From positions 682,001 to 746,000 of the forward strand of contig NZ_RBID01000011.1 in assembly GCF_003633895.1 (NCBI RefSeq): DNA of 64,000 nt, written 5' to 3'. Made by a program: the position numbers and the translations under genes. The stretch comes from Vogesella indigofera. GTDB lineage: Bacteria; Pseudomonadota; Gammaproteobacteria; Burkholderiales; Chromobacteriaceae. This document shows positions 7,986 through 15,289 of this stretch, piece by piece (within the stretch, counting starts at the first letter, position 1; each line of letters starts with the position of its first letter). The notes beneath the pieces were generated by a model. That model saw nothing but the letters and a program-made list of their open reading frames with translations. It was not told where the DNA came from and did no database searches.

Positions 7986-8999
7986 CTACTGAATCATATA
8001 CTCGCCGTCATTGAAAATAGTAAGGCAACTTTCATCCAAACCTAAAACAGCCATATCAGCAACCGGAATACTAGTAGCAATAATAACCTGTCCTTTTTCT
8101 GAAAATTTTTCTTTTGATTTTTTCAGCAGCGCGATGAAACTTTCATGACTTGCTTCATGCTGTCTAGGCTCGTCAAAAACGACAAACCCCCCATGCTTAA
8201 CCGCATCAAACTCCACACCAAGCTCCATCAATGCCAACGTATATGCCCAAATAATTCTAATAGAGTCACTTGCAGAAATATCAGCCACAATATCAAAACC
8301 ATCCAACTCAGGACGAAAAGTTTGACTGGAGATATCTAGGGCATGAATGTTCATATTTTTATATGAAAAATCTTGCAGGTTGGCTATTAAGCGCGACTTC
8401 AATGCGTCAAAAATTTCTTTTGAGACCCCACCCAAATCAGACTTCATTGCAATTTCAAGCGATTCAGCTTTTAAAGAATGCTCTTTAAAAATCACCTCAG
8501 CACTGGCATTTAACTTGTCTCGTTGTGAAATTATTTTCTGAAACTCTCTTTCCAAGAATCTTAATTCAGCAACCTCTTTGATTTCATTTCCAAAAGCATC
8601 TAAATACTTTCTCTCTTCATCTTTAAACGAACCAATTAAAACCTCCACTCTCTCCAATTCACTTTGCATTGACCGCCCTTGAACAATGCCAGCCCTCAAC
8701 TCTTCATTATTCCGACTATTGATAGCATCATAGAATTTCTTCTGGTCTTCCAAGTATGCAATATTTTGATCTATGGTCATCGGTTCATAACCATCTTCAA
8801 CTGGTGTAAAGCTCTCTTGCAACTTGGTGTCACACACTGGACAGTTTTTCGTCTCAATATTAATGCCATTTTTAGCGCCAACACTAATCAATCGACGAAG
8901 CTGCTTATATCGATCAAGATCATTTTCGAGAGAAACAAGTTTCCTATTTATTTTTTTACTCGTAGCTTCGATGTTGTTGTTTTTTTTCTGAGAGTGCAA
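7986..8999 (-). CDS. ABC-3C SMC-like ATPase, C-terminal part (frame 2)
   Basis: A 337-codon frame that continues the ATPase begun at 9981 in another frame. The frame opens only at a TTG and lacks a convincing ribosome-binding site, so it is probably not a separate gene. It shows a Rad50-like zinc-hook motif (NCPVCDTKL) inside coiled coil, then a globular C-terminal lobe with SQTFRPELDGFDI, a DSIRIIWAYTLALMELG signature-helix region, a Walker B VVFDEPRQHE and a switch-type ATSIPVADM. In SMC-like ATPases this half pairs with the N-terminal Walker A half. Codon use is AT-rich, unlike the host. Confidence 0.8.
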   Translation of the reverse strand: MHSQKKNNNIEATSKKINRKLVSLENDLDRYKQLRRLISVGAKNGINIETKNCPVCDTKLQESFTPVEDGYEPMTIDQNIAYLEDQKKFYDAINSRNNEELRAGIVQGRSMQSELERVEVLIGSFKDEERKYLDAFGNEIKEVAELRFLEREFQKIISQRDKLNASAEVIFKEHSLKAESLEIAMKSDLGGVSKEIFDALKSRLIANLQDFSYKNMNIHALDISSQTFRPELDGFDIVADISASDSIRIIWAYTLALMELGVEFDAVKHGGFVVFDEPRQHEASHESFIALLKKSKEKFSEKGQVIIATSIPVADMAVLGLDESCLTIFNDGEYMIQ

Positions 9000-9981
9000 A
9001 TATTTTTTCTGATATTAGCTGACGCTCTGATATGGCGGCTTCCAATTCATGCCCAAAACTCCAGCCTTGCAAATCTTGATCAATCTTCCTGATTCTTCTC
9101 TGCAAGTTTGATAAATAATCTCCGACCGTAACCCTATCTCCATTGCTAACATGATATAAAACACCTAGACGAACATAATTTTCAGAATCTATATCGCAAT
9201 CAAAATTCACCAACAGGCCATTTAACTCACTCAATGTCTCAAATGATGACTTAATGCCTTCCCACTGAATTTCAAGTTGCCTTATTGCAACTTTGTATTT
9301 TTCAACATCGCCGCGACGACTAAAATCAGAAACACCAAGACAAAACTCAAGTGCAGTTTTTTTAAGATTTTTTATCTTATAGTAAAGTGGCGCATTGGCT
9401 TGTATTTCAGACCACCCCCTTTTTTGCTCGATAAAAAACAATGGAAAAATGCATTCCAAATACAAAGGTGCAAGACTGCCATCGAACCTTGGGACCATTG
9501 GCAAATTCCAACCAATAAATTTTGCCAACCAGTTATGAAAACCCAGCTCACTAATAGCAGAACCAACTGACCCTGCCGACTTCAAGAAAAAATCTTGAGC
9601 CTCACCTTTAGAAACAACCGTTATTTTATCCGGATTACCCTTCACCTCTCGTCGCAAACAAACAATATCACCGTTTTTATTGGATACTTCCAAGTCAACA
9701 AATGACCCAACAACAAAAAAACCTTGTTCATTATTGTTATTCTTGTTCTTATTCAAAAAAATCGCATTTGTAATTGCAGCAGGGAACGGCGCTCGTCTGC
9801 CAGGCCCTAATATAGACTCCAACCCTAGCGCATACGCAATCGAATTAACAAAGGTAGACTTACCAGAGGAGTTCTCAGCACGAATAACATTCAACCCATC
9901 ATTAAACGGAATGCTTACAGAAAAATTCTTATCTTTCGTAATCACGTTTATTGAAAGCTTCAGCAATTTCAACCCCAGCAT
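8956..9981 (-). CDS. ABC-3C SMC-like ATPase, N-terminal part (frame 1)
   Basis: A 341-residue frame starting MLGLKLLKLSINVITKDKNF. The nucleotide-binding loop is AENSSGKST at residues 35-43. A FGLES-like and IEQKRGWSEIQ region follows, then coiled coil (about 215-340). This is the first half of an SMC/RecF-type ABC ATPase as used in ABC-three-component (ABC-3C) conflict systems. The start codon lies one base after the stop of the middle-component gene. The frame ends within 15 codons of an A8 run; removing one A there would fuse it to the next frame into one protein of about 660 residues. Confidence 0.8.
   Translation of the reverse strand: MLGLKLLKLSINVITKDKNFSVSIPFNDGLNVIRAENSSGKSTFVNSIAYALGLESILGPGRRAPFPAAITNAIFLNKNKNNNNEQGFFVVGSFVDLEVSNKNGDIVCLRREVKGNPDKITVVSKGEAQDFFLKSAGSVGSAISELGFHNWLAKFIGWNLPMVPRFDGSLAPLYLECIFPLFFIEQKRGWSEIQANAPLYYKIKNLKKTALEFCLGVSDFSRRGDVEKYKVAIRQLEIQWEGIKSSFETLSELNGLLVNFDCDIDSENYVRLGVLYHVSNGDRVTVGDYLSNLQRRIRKIDQDLQGWSFGHELEAAISERQLISEKIFALSEKKQQHRSYE
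8980..8987 (-). other. A8 homopolymer at the frame break of the SMC-like ATPase
   Basis: Eight T on the plus strand (eight A in the message) in TCAGAAAAAAAACAAC. Frame 1 reads TCA GAA AAA AAA CAA; frame 2 reads CAG AAA AAA AAC AAC. One A fewer, or a +1 shift, restores a continuous ATPase. Sequencing error, phase variation, transcriptional slippage and true inactivation all remain possible. Confidence 0.8.
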
Positions 9982-9982
9982 A

Positions 9983-10441
9983 TCACCCCCAGATAATAAA
10001 TTTAACCACTTTATCGGTTAGTTTAGATTTTATGTCTTGCAAAAACTCTCGCTCAGCCGATGCCACATCAGCTTGTTCAGCCAATTCGACCAAGGACTGC
10101 CCCATTGACATCAACTCAACACGCCCACTATTGGACATAGAAAAGTAGCCTTTTGCGATACCAATCTGAATAGCCCTATCAACATTACTATCAGGCATCA
10201 CTTTAGGTGATTCGTCAGAATACCCAAAAAGAAAATCCTTATATTCATGCCATCTAGCTGGTCTTAAAACCATCCAACTGCCCGCTCTTATTTTTGCTGT
10301 TGGCAGGCCGACACCATCCGAACTTAATAACTTCATACACAAACATAACATCAACAATCGCCATAGTGGCCGATTCTCAATTGGCACCTCATAACCAGCA
10401 TCACTGATTACAATTCGAACACTACCATTCATATCATTCAT
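9983..10441 (-). CDS. ABC-3C middle component (MC-like)
   Basis: A 152-residue protein beginning MNDMNGSVRIVISDAGYEVP and containing NRPLWRLLMLCLCMKLLS, DGVGLPTAKIRAGSWMVL, FGYSDESPKVMPD and an ELAEQADVA-rich C-terminus. Small winged-helix-like proteins placed just before an SMC-like ATPase are the defining middle components of ABC-3C systems. It overlaps the nuclease-like gene by four bases and is one base from the ATPase start, a tightly coupled operon. The assignment rests on size, fold-like pattern and gene order. Confidence 0.7.
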   Translation of the reverse strand: MNDMNGSVRIVISDAGYEVPIENRPLWRLLMLCLCMKLLSSDGVGLPTAKIRAGSWMVLRPARWHEYKDFLFGYSDESPKVMPDSNVDRAIQIGIAKGYFSMSNSGRVELMSMGQSLVELAEQADVASAEREFLQDIKSKLTDKVVKFIIWG

Positions 10442-11349
10442 GACAATATAAAATCCATTTTACATTCAGCAATCCATTTTGAAACAAAGCCAATTGAGAA
10501 TTTCTCGGAATTCTGCATGGATATTTTTTGTCTCAAACTACTGACATTAGCCCTATTCTTTTTTAGCAAATCCATTACAAGCTCTGCAGGGTCTTCTTTG
10601 GAAAACAACGCATTTGTTTTTAATATATTCAAATTAGCAGCAACCATATCTGAGATCTCCTTATGCAACTCTGGAAACTCTTCTCGGTATGCCACAATCA
10701 AATCCTCTAACACCAGATAGTCACCGATCAAGCTATCAACCATAGCACCAGGGGATGGTGCAATTTTCCCACACTTTCTAATTAAATTGTTATGAAAATT
10801 AGTATTTATAGACTTCCACTGATCTTTTTCTTCTTGGGTGATCTCGCGTACAGGGAAGTCAATTGCACTTTCGATAAGCATTCTAGCCTTATGCTTCTCC
10901 AAAGGATAAGCATCGTCACTTTCAATTCTAACTTTAAAATTACCTTTATTTATAAATGATGGTGCTTTTTTTAAGAATGTCTTTGTTTTTGTGTTGCAAT
11001 AACTTATCAAGTCCTTACTGCGCACATTAGGAACCAACAATAACCACTGTGTAATAACCAAGCCATCAAGCAACAAGCTTATTCCACTTTCATTTTTAAT
11101 TAATTTATTAAGATCTTCATTGATTTTATTTTTCACCCTCTGCTTGTGATCTTCCATGCTACACGAAGGATCTGGAAAGTAGCATTGGAATAATGTCCCA
11201 TCATCCGCAAAAAACTCTAGCCCATGATCACCACTATCAGCATGAGGAACAGAAGTAAAGGATCTAACACCATAGTGTATCCTTAATATTTTCTCGCAAT
11301 AATTTTCCCAAGCAGTCCCATCCATTGCGTCCTTAAAAGAAGAACTCAT
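10438..11349 (-). CDS. ABC-3C effector with PD-(D/E)XK-like N-terminus
   Basis: A 303-residue protein starting MSSSFKDAMDGTAWENYCEK at an ATG preceded by GAGGGTTGG; an in-frame TTG lies 24 bases upstream. Residues about 15-70 (WENYCEKILRIHYG...HADSGDHGLEFFADDGTLFQ then CYFPD) have the shape of a restriction-endonuclease-like fold: an acidic residue in GDHGLEFF and QCY where E/QxK is usual. The lysine of the canonical motif is missing at that place, so activity is uncertain; lysines follow in DHKQRVKNKI. The C-terminal part is helical. A role as the toxic nuclease arm is inferred. Confidence 0.65.
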   Translation of the reverse strand: MSSSFKDAMDGTAWENYCEKILRIHYGVRSFTSVPHADSGDHGLEFFADDGTLFQCYFPDPSCSMEDHKQRVKNKINEDLNKLIKNESGISLLLDGLVITQWLLLVPNVRSKDLISYCNTKTKTFLKKAPSFINKGNFKVRIESDDAYPLEKHKARMLIESAIDFPVREITQEEKDQWKSINTNFHNNLIRKCGKIAPSPGAMVDSLIGDYLVLEDLIVAYREEFPELHKEISDMVAANLNILKTNALFSKEDPAELVMDLLKKNRANVSSLRQKISMQNSEKFSIGFVSKWIAECKMDFILS

Positions 11350-11383
11350 ATCCAACCCTCGCAAACAATTCAAATATTATCAA

Positions 11384-12511
11384 TTAATTATTTTTATCAA
11401 CAGAGGTAGGCTTGACAATATTTTTTGCATCCAATTTATTAACTATTGCCATTGCTAACTCTTGCATATTAATTGGAAACGAATCTTTTGAAACCATTGA
11501 AAAATCACGTTGTGCAAATATCCTATCTGCCATTTCTATTTTAATCTTATGCTGCTGCTCTTCTGGCAATGTCGCCAAATATGGACTCAGCGCTTTTAAA
11601 CTTAGTGATGTTTGCAGATGGCTATACTGCTGTTCTCGATGTTTTGCAGACTCCCTAGCCAAATATCCGGCGGGCACTGATAGTAACAATGCCAATGTCA
11701 CTCGAAATAGCGAGTTCTCCCATTTGAAATCATTGCTAGTCGTTTCAAAAAAAGCAACTGCAACAATTACTACCACTGCCAGCATCAAAGCGACAGACCC
11801 ATTTCTCATGGCATCTGCGGTTTTTTTCTCTTCCGCGGCACTATTCTCATAGCTGCCAGCTATCGCCCTTTGCGACAAAACATCAAGCATTTCGTTAACT
11901 TGATCTTCCTTTTCTTTGAACTTTTGGACTGCTGCTTGATAGATGCCCTCACCCCTAGCCTCGGCATTTATCACGGACAAGTTCAAGCTTTCAATTTTAT
12001 CATTCAAGGATGATAAGTTTTTTTGCAACTCATTTTTTTCGCTATTCAATCTATCAGAAAACGAGTTGAGATCACTACTCACAGCAAAAATTTTTGACTT
12101 CAAACCACTTAACTCATCAATCCTTTCATTGTAAAAATCATTTAGCACAGTTTTCTTTTTTGATAAATTAATTATTTTCCCCGCTTCAGTAGCCAGCGAT
12201 TCCAAATACACAAAATCAAAAACTCTTAAATGGCTTGCACTGTTATTATTATTGTGATTTTTTCTTAAAAGCTTTAAAAGCTTTATTACGGAGTAATAAT
12301 TTTTTCTGGCAATATCAAATATAACGTCATCAGTTGCGTTAGCATCAAGTGAATGAAAATAGTCTTGATGGTTTTTCGCGTATAACTCAAATCCACCTTT
12401 TACATCCGCAGGATAATTATTAATAAAATCTTCAATTTCGCAAATTTTTTCATGAATGCTTTTAAATATCTCTCCAAGCTTTTCCAAATGAAAATCATAA
12501 AATTCAGACAT
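11384..12511 (-). CDS. Coiled-coil two-TM membrane protein, first gene of the defence operon
   Basis: A 375-residue protein starting MSEFYDFHLEKLGEIFKS (GAGGGG upstream); an in-frame TTG at 12547 is less likely. Residues about 120-220 are coiled coil (SKIFAVSSDLNSFSDRL..., LQKNLSSLNDKIESLNL). Two membrane helices follow at about 240-260 (SVALMLAVVVIVAVAFF) and 272-292 (LFRVTLALLLSVPAGYLAR). A soluble helical tail ends the protein. It lies 34 bases upstream of the nuclease-like gene on the same strand with the same AT-rich composition. I do not recognise the family. A membrane-acting effector or anchor for the ABC-3C complex is inferred. Confidence 0.65.
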   Translation of the reverse strand: MSEFYDFHLEKLGEIFKSIHEKICEIEDFINNYPADVKGGFELYAKNHQDYFHSLDANATDDVIFDIARKNYYSVIKLLKLLRKNHNNNNSASHLRVFDFVYLESLATEAGKIINLSKKKTVLNDFYNERIDELSGLKSKIFAVSSDLNSFSDRLNSEKNELQKNLSSLNDKIESLNLSVINAEARGEGIYQAAVQKFKEKEDQVNEMLDVLSQRAIAGSYENSAAEEKKTADAMRNGSVALMLAVVVIVAVAFFETTSNDFKWENSLFRVTLALLLSVPAGYLARESAKHREQQYSHLQTSLSLKALSPYLATLPEEQQHKIKIEMADRIFAQRDFSMVSKDSFPINMQELAMAIVNKLDAKNIVKPTSVDKNN

Positions 12512-12664
12512 GTCACACCGCCCCTCTAGCAGCAAACCTTGACGCAAACCGTTTCACAATTTAAGATAATTTCATCCCGTTCAATCACGGGTCACAGGTT
12601 TGGCGACCTGAAATTCCATGGCGAACAAAAGCTGCCCATGCGGCTGTTTTTGTTCCTGCGCTTG
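12512..12664. other. Divergent promoter region between defence operon and C4-like RNA
   Basis: About 150 bases without a gene. The composition changes here from AT-rich defence DNA to GC-rich phage DNA. It must hold the promoter of the minus-strand defence operon and that of the plus-strand C4-like RNA/antirepressor transcript. I see TTGAAC and TATCTT words on the minus strand near 12555-12575, but their spacing is poor. Confidence 0.4.
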
Positions 12665-12790
12665 TGCGCGCCTTCTATGGCGGGCCGGCGGGGAGACCTT
12701 TGGGTCTGCCGGTGTCCGTGGAGCCGGTTCGCCAACCCCGTTCGGTCTGCCACCCCCGTTTGGCGACGAGGGTGGCGGTAAATATACCGT
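12665..12790 (+). ncRNA. Probable C4-type antisense RNA leader
   Basis: The stretch ahead of the antirepressor has the recognisable words of C4 antisense RNAs of P1/P7/P4-like elements: a GTCTGCCGGTG helix region, GTTCGCCAACCCCGTTCG, and a stem GCCACCC (12749-12755) with GGGTGGC (12770-12776). TCGCCAA (about 12729-12735) can also pair with TTGGCGA (about 12760-12766). In P1/P7, C4 lies directly upstream of the antirepressor gene and silences it by pairing near its ribosome-binding site. The same gene order is seen here. Ends are approximate. Confidence 0.55.
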
Positions 12791-12806
12791 TATCCCGGAG
12801 GCCATC

Positions 12807-13730
12807 ATGGCTGCTCAATCCCTTGTTTTTCAGAACATCACATTCGATATCACAGACCATTGCGGCCAACCTTGGTTAAGGGGCTTCCAAATTGGAAGTG
12901 CCTTGGGCTACAAAAATCCATCCGCTGACATTCCAAAACTTTTCGAACGAAATGCAGATGAGTTCAGTGACGACATGACCGCATTGGTTGAGCTGGATAC
13001 AGCCGGCGGCAAGCAGTCGGTACGGATCTTCTCGCTGCGCGGCGCTCACCTTCTTGGCATGCTGGCCAAAACCGATCAGGCAAAGGCATTCCGTCGCTGG
13101 GTACTCGATGTGCTAACGCAAAAGCATAATTCCACCGATTATATTGTGTCGTCATCGCAACTGTCTTCGGATGTAACGAAATTTAACGGCCAAGCGGTAC
13201 TGACTGTGCGAAGGTTGGCCGCATGCTTTGGCCTGACTACCAGCACCATCCAGAACTACAGTCGCCAACACGCCTCTCACCTGCTCGAAAACACCCATTA
13301 CTTCCTGCTGACCGGCGAGGCACAGCGCCATTTCCGCCTAGACAACCGCAGTTCACCCGATACGCCATGCCGCAAGCTGCCCGTGCTCACCCTCTGGACC
13401 GAGGCCGGTGCGCAGCAACTGGCGCAATGCATCTCGCCCACCTTCGCCACCCAGGCCATGCCAGCCGTCCGTCGCTTTCTGTACGCCGCAGCCCCTGCCC
13501 CGGCACAGCCCGACTCCGCGCGGCCAACCTTGGCCACGCCCCCTGATGGCAGTCGCCTGCTGCTAAGCACCGATCGCCACGGCAACATCCAGTCCGAGCT
13601 GGTACCACTGGATGCCTTCGTCGTCCGCCGCGAAGAACTGGCCGCCCGCATCGCGGCACGCGACGAAATCTGGACACGAGCCGAACTGGCCGCCATCCTC
13701 ACCGCCGCGGCAAATCGCCTGGCCGGCTGA
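12807..13730 (+). CDS. Antirepressor with BRO-N domain
   Basis: A 307-residue protein starting MAAQSLVFQNITFDITDHC after a CCCGGAGG ribosome-binding site. The frame is open upstream to 12618, but that part is the C4-like leader. Residues about 5-105 match the BRO-N fold (FQIGSALGYKNPSADIPKLF, SLRGAHLLGMLAKTDQAKAF, RRWVLDVL). The C-terminal half holds a second DNA-binding-like region (LTVRRLAACFGLTTSTIQNY) and an Ala/Pro-rich linker. In phages such proteins lift repression by binding CI-type repressors or DNA. A terminator follows. Confidence 0.8.
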   Translation: MAAQSLVFQNITFDITDHCGQPWLRGFQIGSALGYKNPSADIPKLFERNADEFSDDMTALVELDTAGGKQSVRIFSLRGAHLLGMLAKTDQAKAFRRWVLDVLTQKHNSTDYIVSSSQLSSDVTKFNGQAVLTVRRLAACFGLTTSTIQNYSRQHASHLLENTHYFLLTGEAQRHFRLDNRSSPDTPCRKLPVLTLWTEAGAQQLAQCISPTFATQAMPAVRRFLYAAAPAPAQPDSARPTLATPPDGSRLLLSTDRHGNIQSELVPLDAFVVRREELAARIAARDEIWTRAELAAILTAAANRLAG

Positions 13731-13747
13731 AGCTCCGCGCCAGATGC

Positions 13748-13782
13748 AAAAAAGCCGGACAGCGAGGGCTGTTCGGCTTTTT
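13748..13782 (+). terminator. Terminator after the antirepressor (copy 1 of a repeated hairpin)
   Basis: AAAAAAGCCGGACAGC, GAGG loop, GCTGTTCGGCTTTTT. It is near-identical to the hairpin at 15252-15287, so the two copies bracket the fic gene. Confidence 0.85.
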
Positions 13783-13787
13783 CGATC

Positions 13788-13899
13788 AAACATCGGCAGA
13801 AAGATCGGCAATATTTCGTCGCCACCTTCAATACTTCGCCAGTAAACCATTGTTGATACTGGTTTATACTCGTCAAAACATCGGCAGAAAGATCGGCAA
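13788..13899 (+). repeat. 24-bp direct repeats upstream of fic
   Basis: The word AAACATCGGCAGAAAGATCG plus GCAA occurs at 13788-13811 and again at 13876-13899, ending at the fic start codon. Between them lies an imperfect inverted repeat, AGTAAACCA ... TGGTTTATACT (about 13840-13870), with a TATACT that could be a -10 box. The pair may be an operator or a trace of a small duplication. Confidence 0.7.
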
Positions 13900-15156
13900 A
13901 TGACCGAAGGAAAACTGGAATTTTACGACCATCCATCACAAATGGAACCCATGGTGATAGAAGACTCGCGCCCGCTATTCGGTGAGCTGGTGGGGTTGGC
14001 TCATGACCTGTGCCTGGAGTCGGCACGGCTTGATGCCAAGATCCACAAGCAGACCGCGCGCGGACTGGCGGAGTTGGTTTCAGGGATGAACTGCTATTAC
14101 AGCAACTTGATCGAAGGCCACAAGACTTTGCCGATTGATATCGACAAGGCAATACAGGACACGGCGCGCTTTGGCGCAGACAAAGACCACCAGAGCCTGG
14201 CACGTGCGCATATCGTGGCGGATCGCTGGGCGAGAAGCTGGCAGCTGACACAACACAATCTGCCTTTCTTCCTGCAGGAGACTCACCGGCTATTTTGTGA
14301 TCACCTGCCCACCATAATGCTCATCCTGGAAGATGGCTCGGTGATGACGCCGGGCGAATTCCGTCAGCGCGAAGTGCGAGTCGGGCGCCACGTGCCACCA
14401 AAGAGCGAACACCTCGGCGTGTTCCTGAGCCGCTACACCGAGGTGTACGGCCGGCGGCTGGCATGGGCAGACAAGGGCGGCATTTCCCGGCTGACCAGCA
14501 TTGTTGCCACATTAGCCGCTCACCACCGCCTGGTGTGGATTCACCCGTTTGCGGATGGCAATGGCCGCGTTGCGCGCATCACACTGGATGCCATGCTCAG
14601 AGCCTGTGGTGTAAACGGCACTTCGCTATGGTCAATGTCTCGCGGTCTGGCCAAGCAGGCCGACACCTACAAATCACTGCTGGCTCAGGCAGATGAGCCA
14701 CGTCATGGCGATCTGGATGGCCGCGGCAACCTGACCGAACGCGGGCTGGCGGAGTTCTGCCGCTTTGGCCTGCAGGTTGGCGTTGATCAGGCCAGGTTCA
14801 TGGCCAGCATGTTCGATCTGGATAGCTTCGGCGCCAGAGTAGACACGTACTTCCGACAAATTCGCAGCACCATGCTGCGGCCGGAATCAGCCTACCTGTA
14901 CATGCATGCCTTCACCATGGGCGAGTTTGAGCGTGGAGAAGCCGCACGGCTAACCGGCTTGAGCGAGCGCACAGCACGTACCGTACTAGGCCAGCTGGTC
15001 ACCGAAGGCTTTCTGGCTTCAGACACCCCCAAGGGCAAGGTTCGGGTCGGCTTTCCAGTCCACGCCATGTCTTTCCTGCTGCCAAACCTTTACCCGCATG
15101 GCGACATCGACGTCACAGAGCAGACCTTACGGGCGCTGCATGCCAAAAAAGGCTGA
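13900..15156 (+). CDS. Fic-domain protein, probable AMP-transferase with N-terminal inhibitory helix
   Basis: A 418-residue protein. The Fic active-site motif HPFADGNGR lies at residues 215-223. The N-terminal inhibition motif SNLIEG lies at 68-73, placing it in class II, where the inhibitory helix sits before the Fic core. A C-terminal winged helix (about 335-400, EAARLTGLSERTARTVLGQL) may bind DNA for autoregulation. Fic enzymes usually attach AMP to target proteins. It has its own upstream repeats and sits between two near-identical terminators, the structure of a phage moron, so it is probably lysogenic cargo (host fitness, toxin or anti-phage) and not a phage growth gene. Confidence 0.88.
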   Translation: MTEGKLEFYDHPSQMEPMVIEDSRPLFGELVGLAHDLCLESARLDAKIHKQTARGLAELVSGMNCYYSNLIEGHKTLPIDIDKAIQDTARFGADKDHQSLARAHIVADRWARSWQLTQHNLPFFLQETHRLFCDHLPTIMLILEDGSVMTPGEFRQREVRVGRHVPPKSEHLGVFLSRYTEVYGRRLAWADKGGISRLTSIVATLAAHHRLVWIHPFADGNGRVARITLDAMLRACGVNGTSLWSMSRGLAKQADTYKSLLAQADEPRHGDLDGRGNLTERGLAEFCRFGLQVGVDQARFMASMFDLDSFGARVDTYFRQIRSTMLRPESAYLYMHAFTMGEFERGEAARLTGLSERTARTVLGQLVTEGFLASDTPKGKVRVGFPVHAMSFLLPNLYPHGDIDVTEQTLRALHAKKG

Positions 15157-15251
15157 CAACATCCTGCTGGCCACCGGGAGGATGCAAACGGAACCTTCAC
15201 TGCCGGCAGCATGACAGCGGCCAACCTGGACGGCTGGCCTGCTGCTCCAGA

Positions 15252-15288
15252 CGCAAAAAAGCCGGACAGCGAGGGCCGTCCAGCTTTG
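15252..15288. terminator. Bidirectional terminator (copy 2 of the hairpin)
   Basis: GCAAAAAAGCCGGACAGC, GAGG loop, GCCGTCCAGCTTTG. On the minus strand the stem runs into TTTTTT, ending the membrane-protein gene; on the plus strand it lies behind fic. It matches the 13748 hairpin at nearly every base of the first arm and loop. Confidence 0.8.
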
Positions 15289-15289
15289 T

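Noticed and set aside
8980-8987. Programmed -1 ribosomal frameshift at the A run
   Set aside because: Joining the two frames needs +1 (or -2); the classical -1 heptamer shift would not connect them, so slippage or indel is more likely.
12618-12806. In-frame N-terminal extension of the antirepressor
   Set aside because: Cys/Arg/Gly-rich, coincides with the C4-like RNA, and a strong RBS precedes the later ATG.
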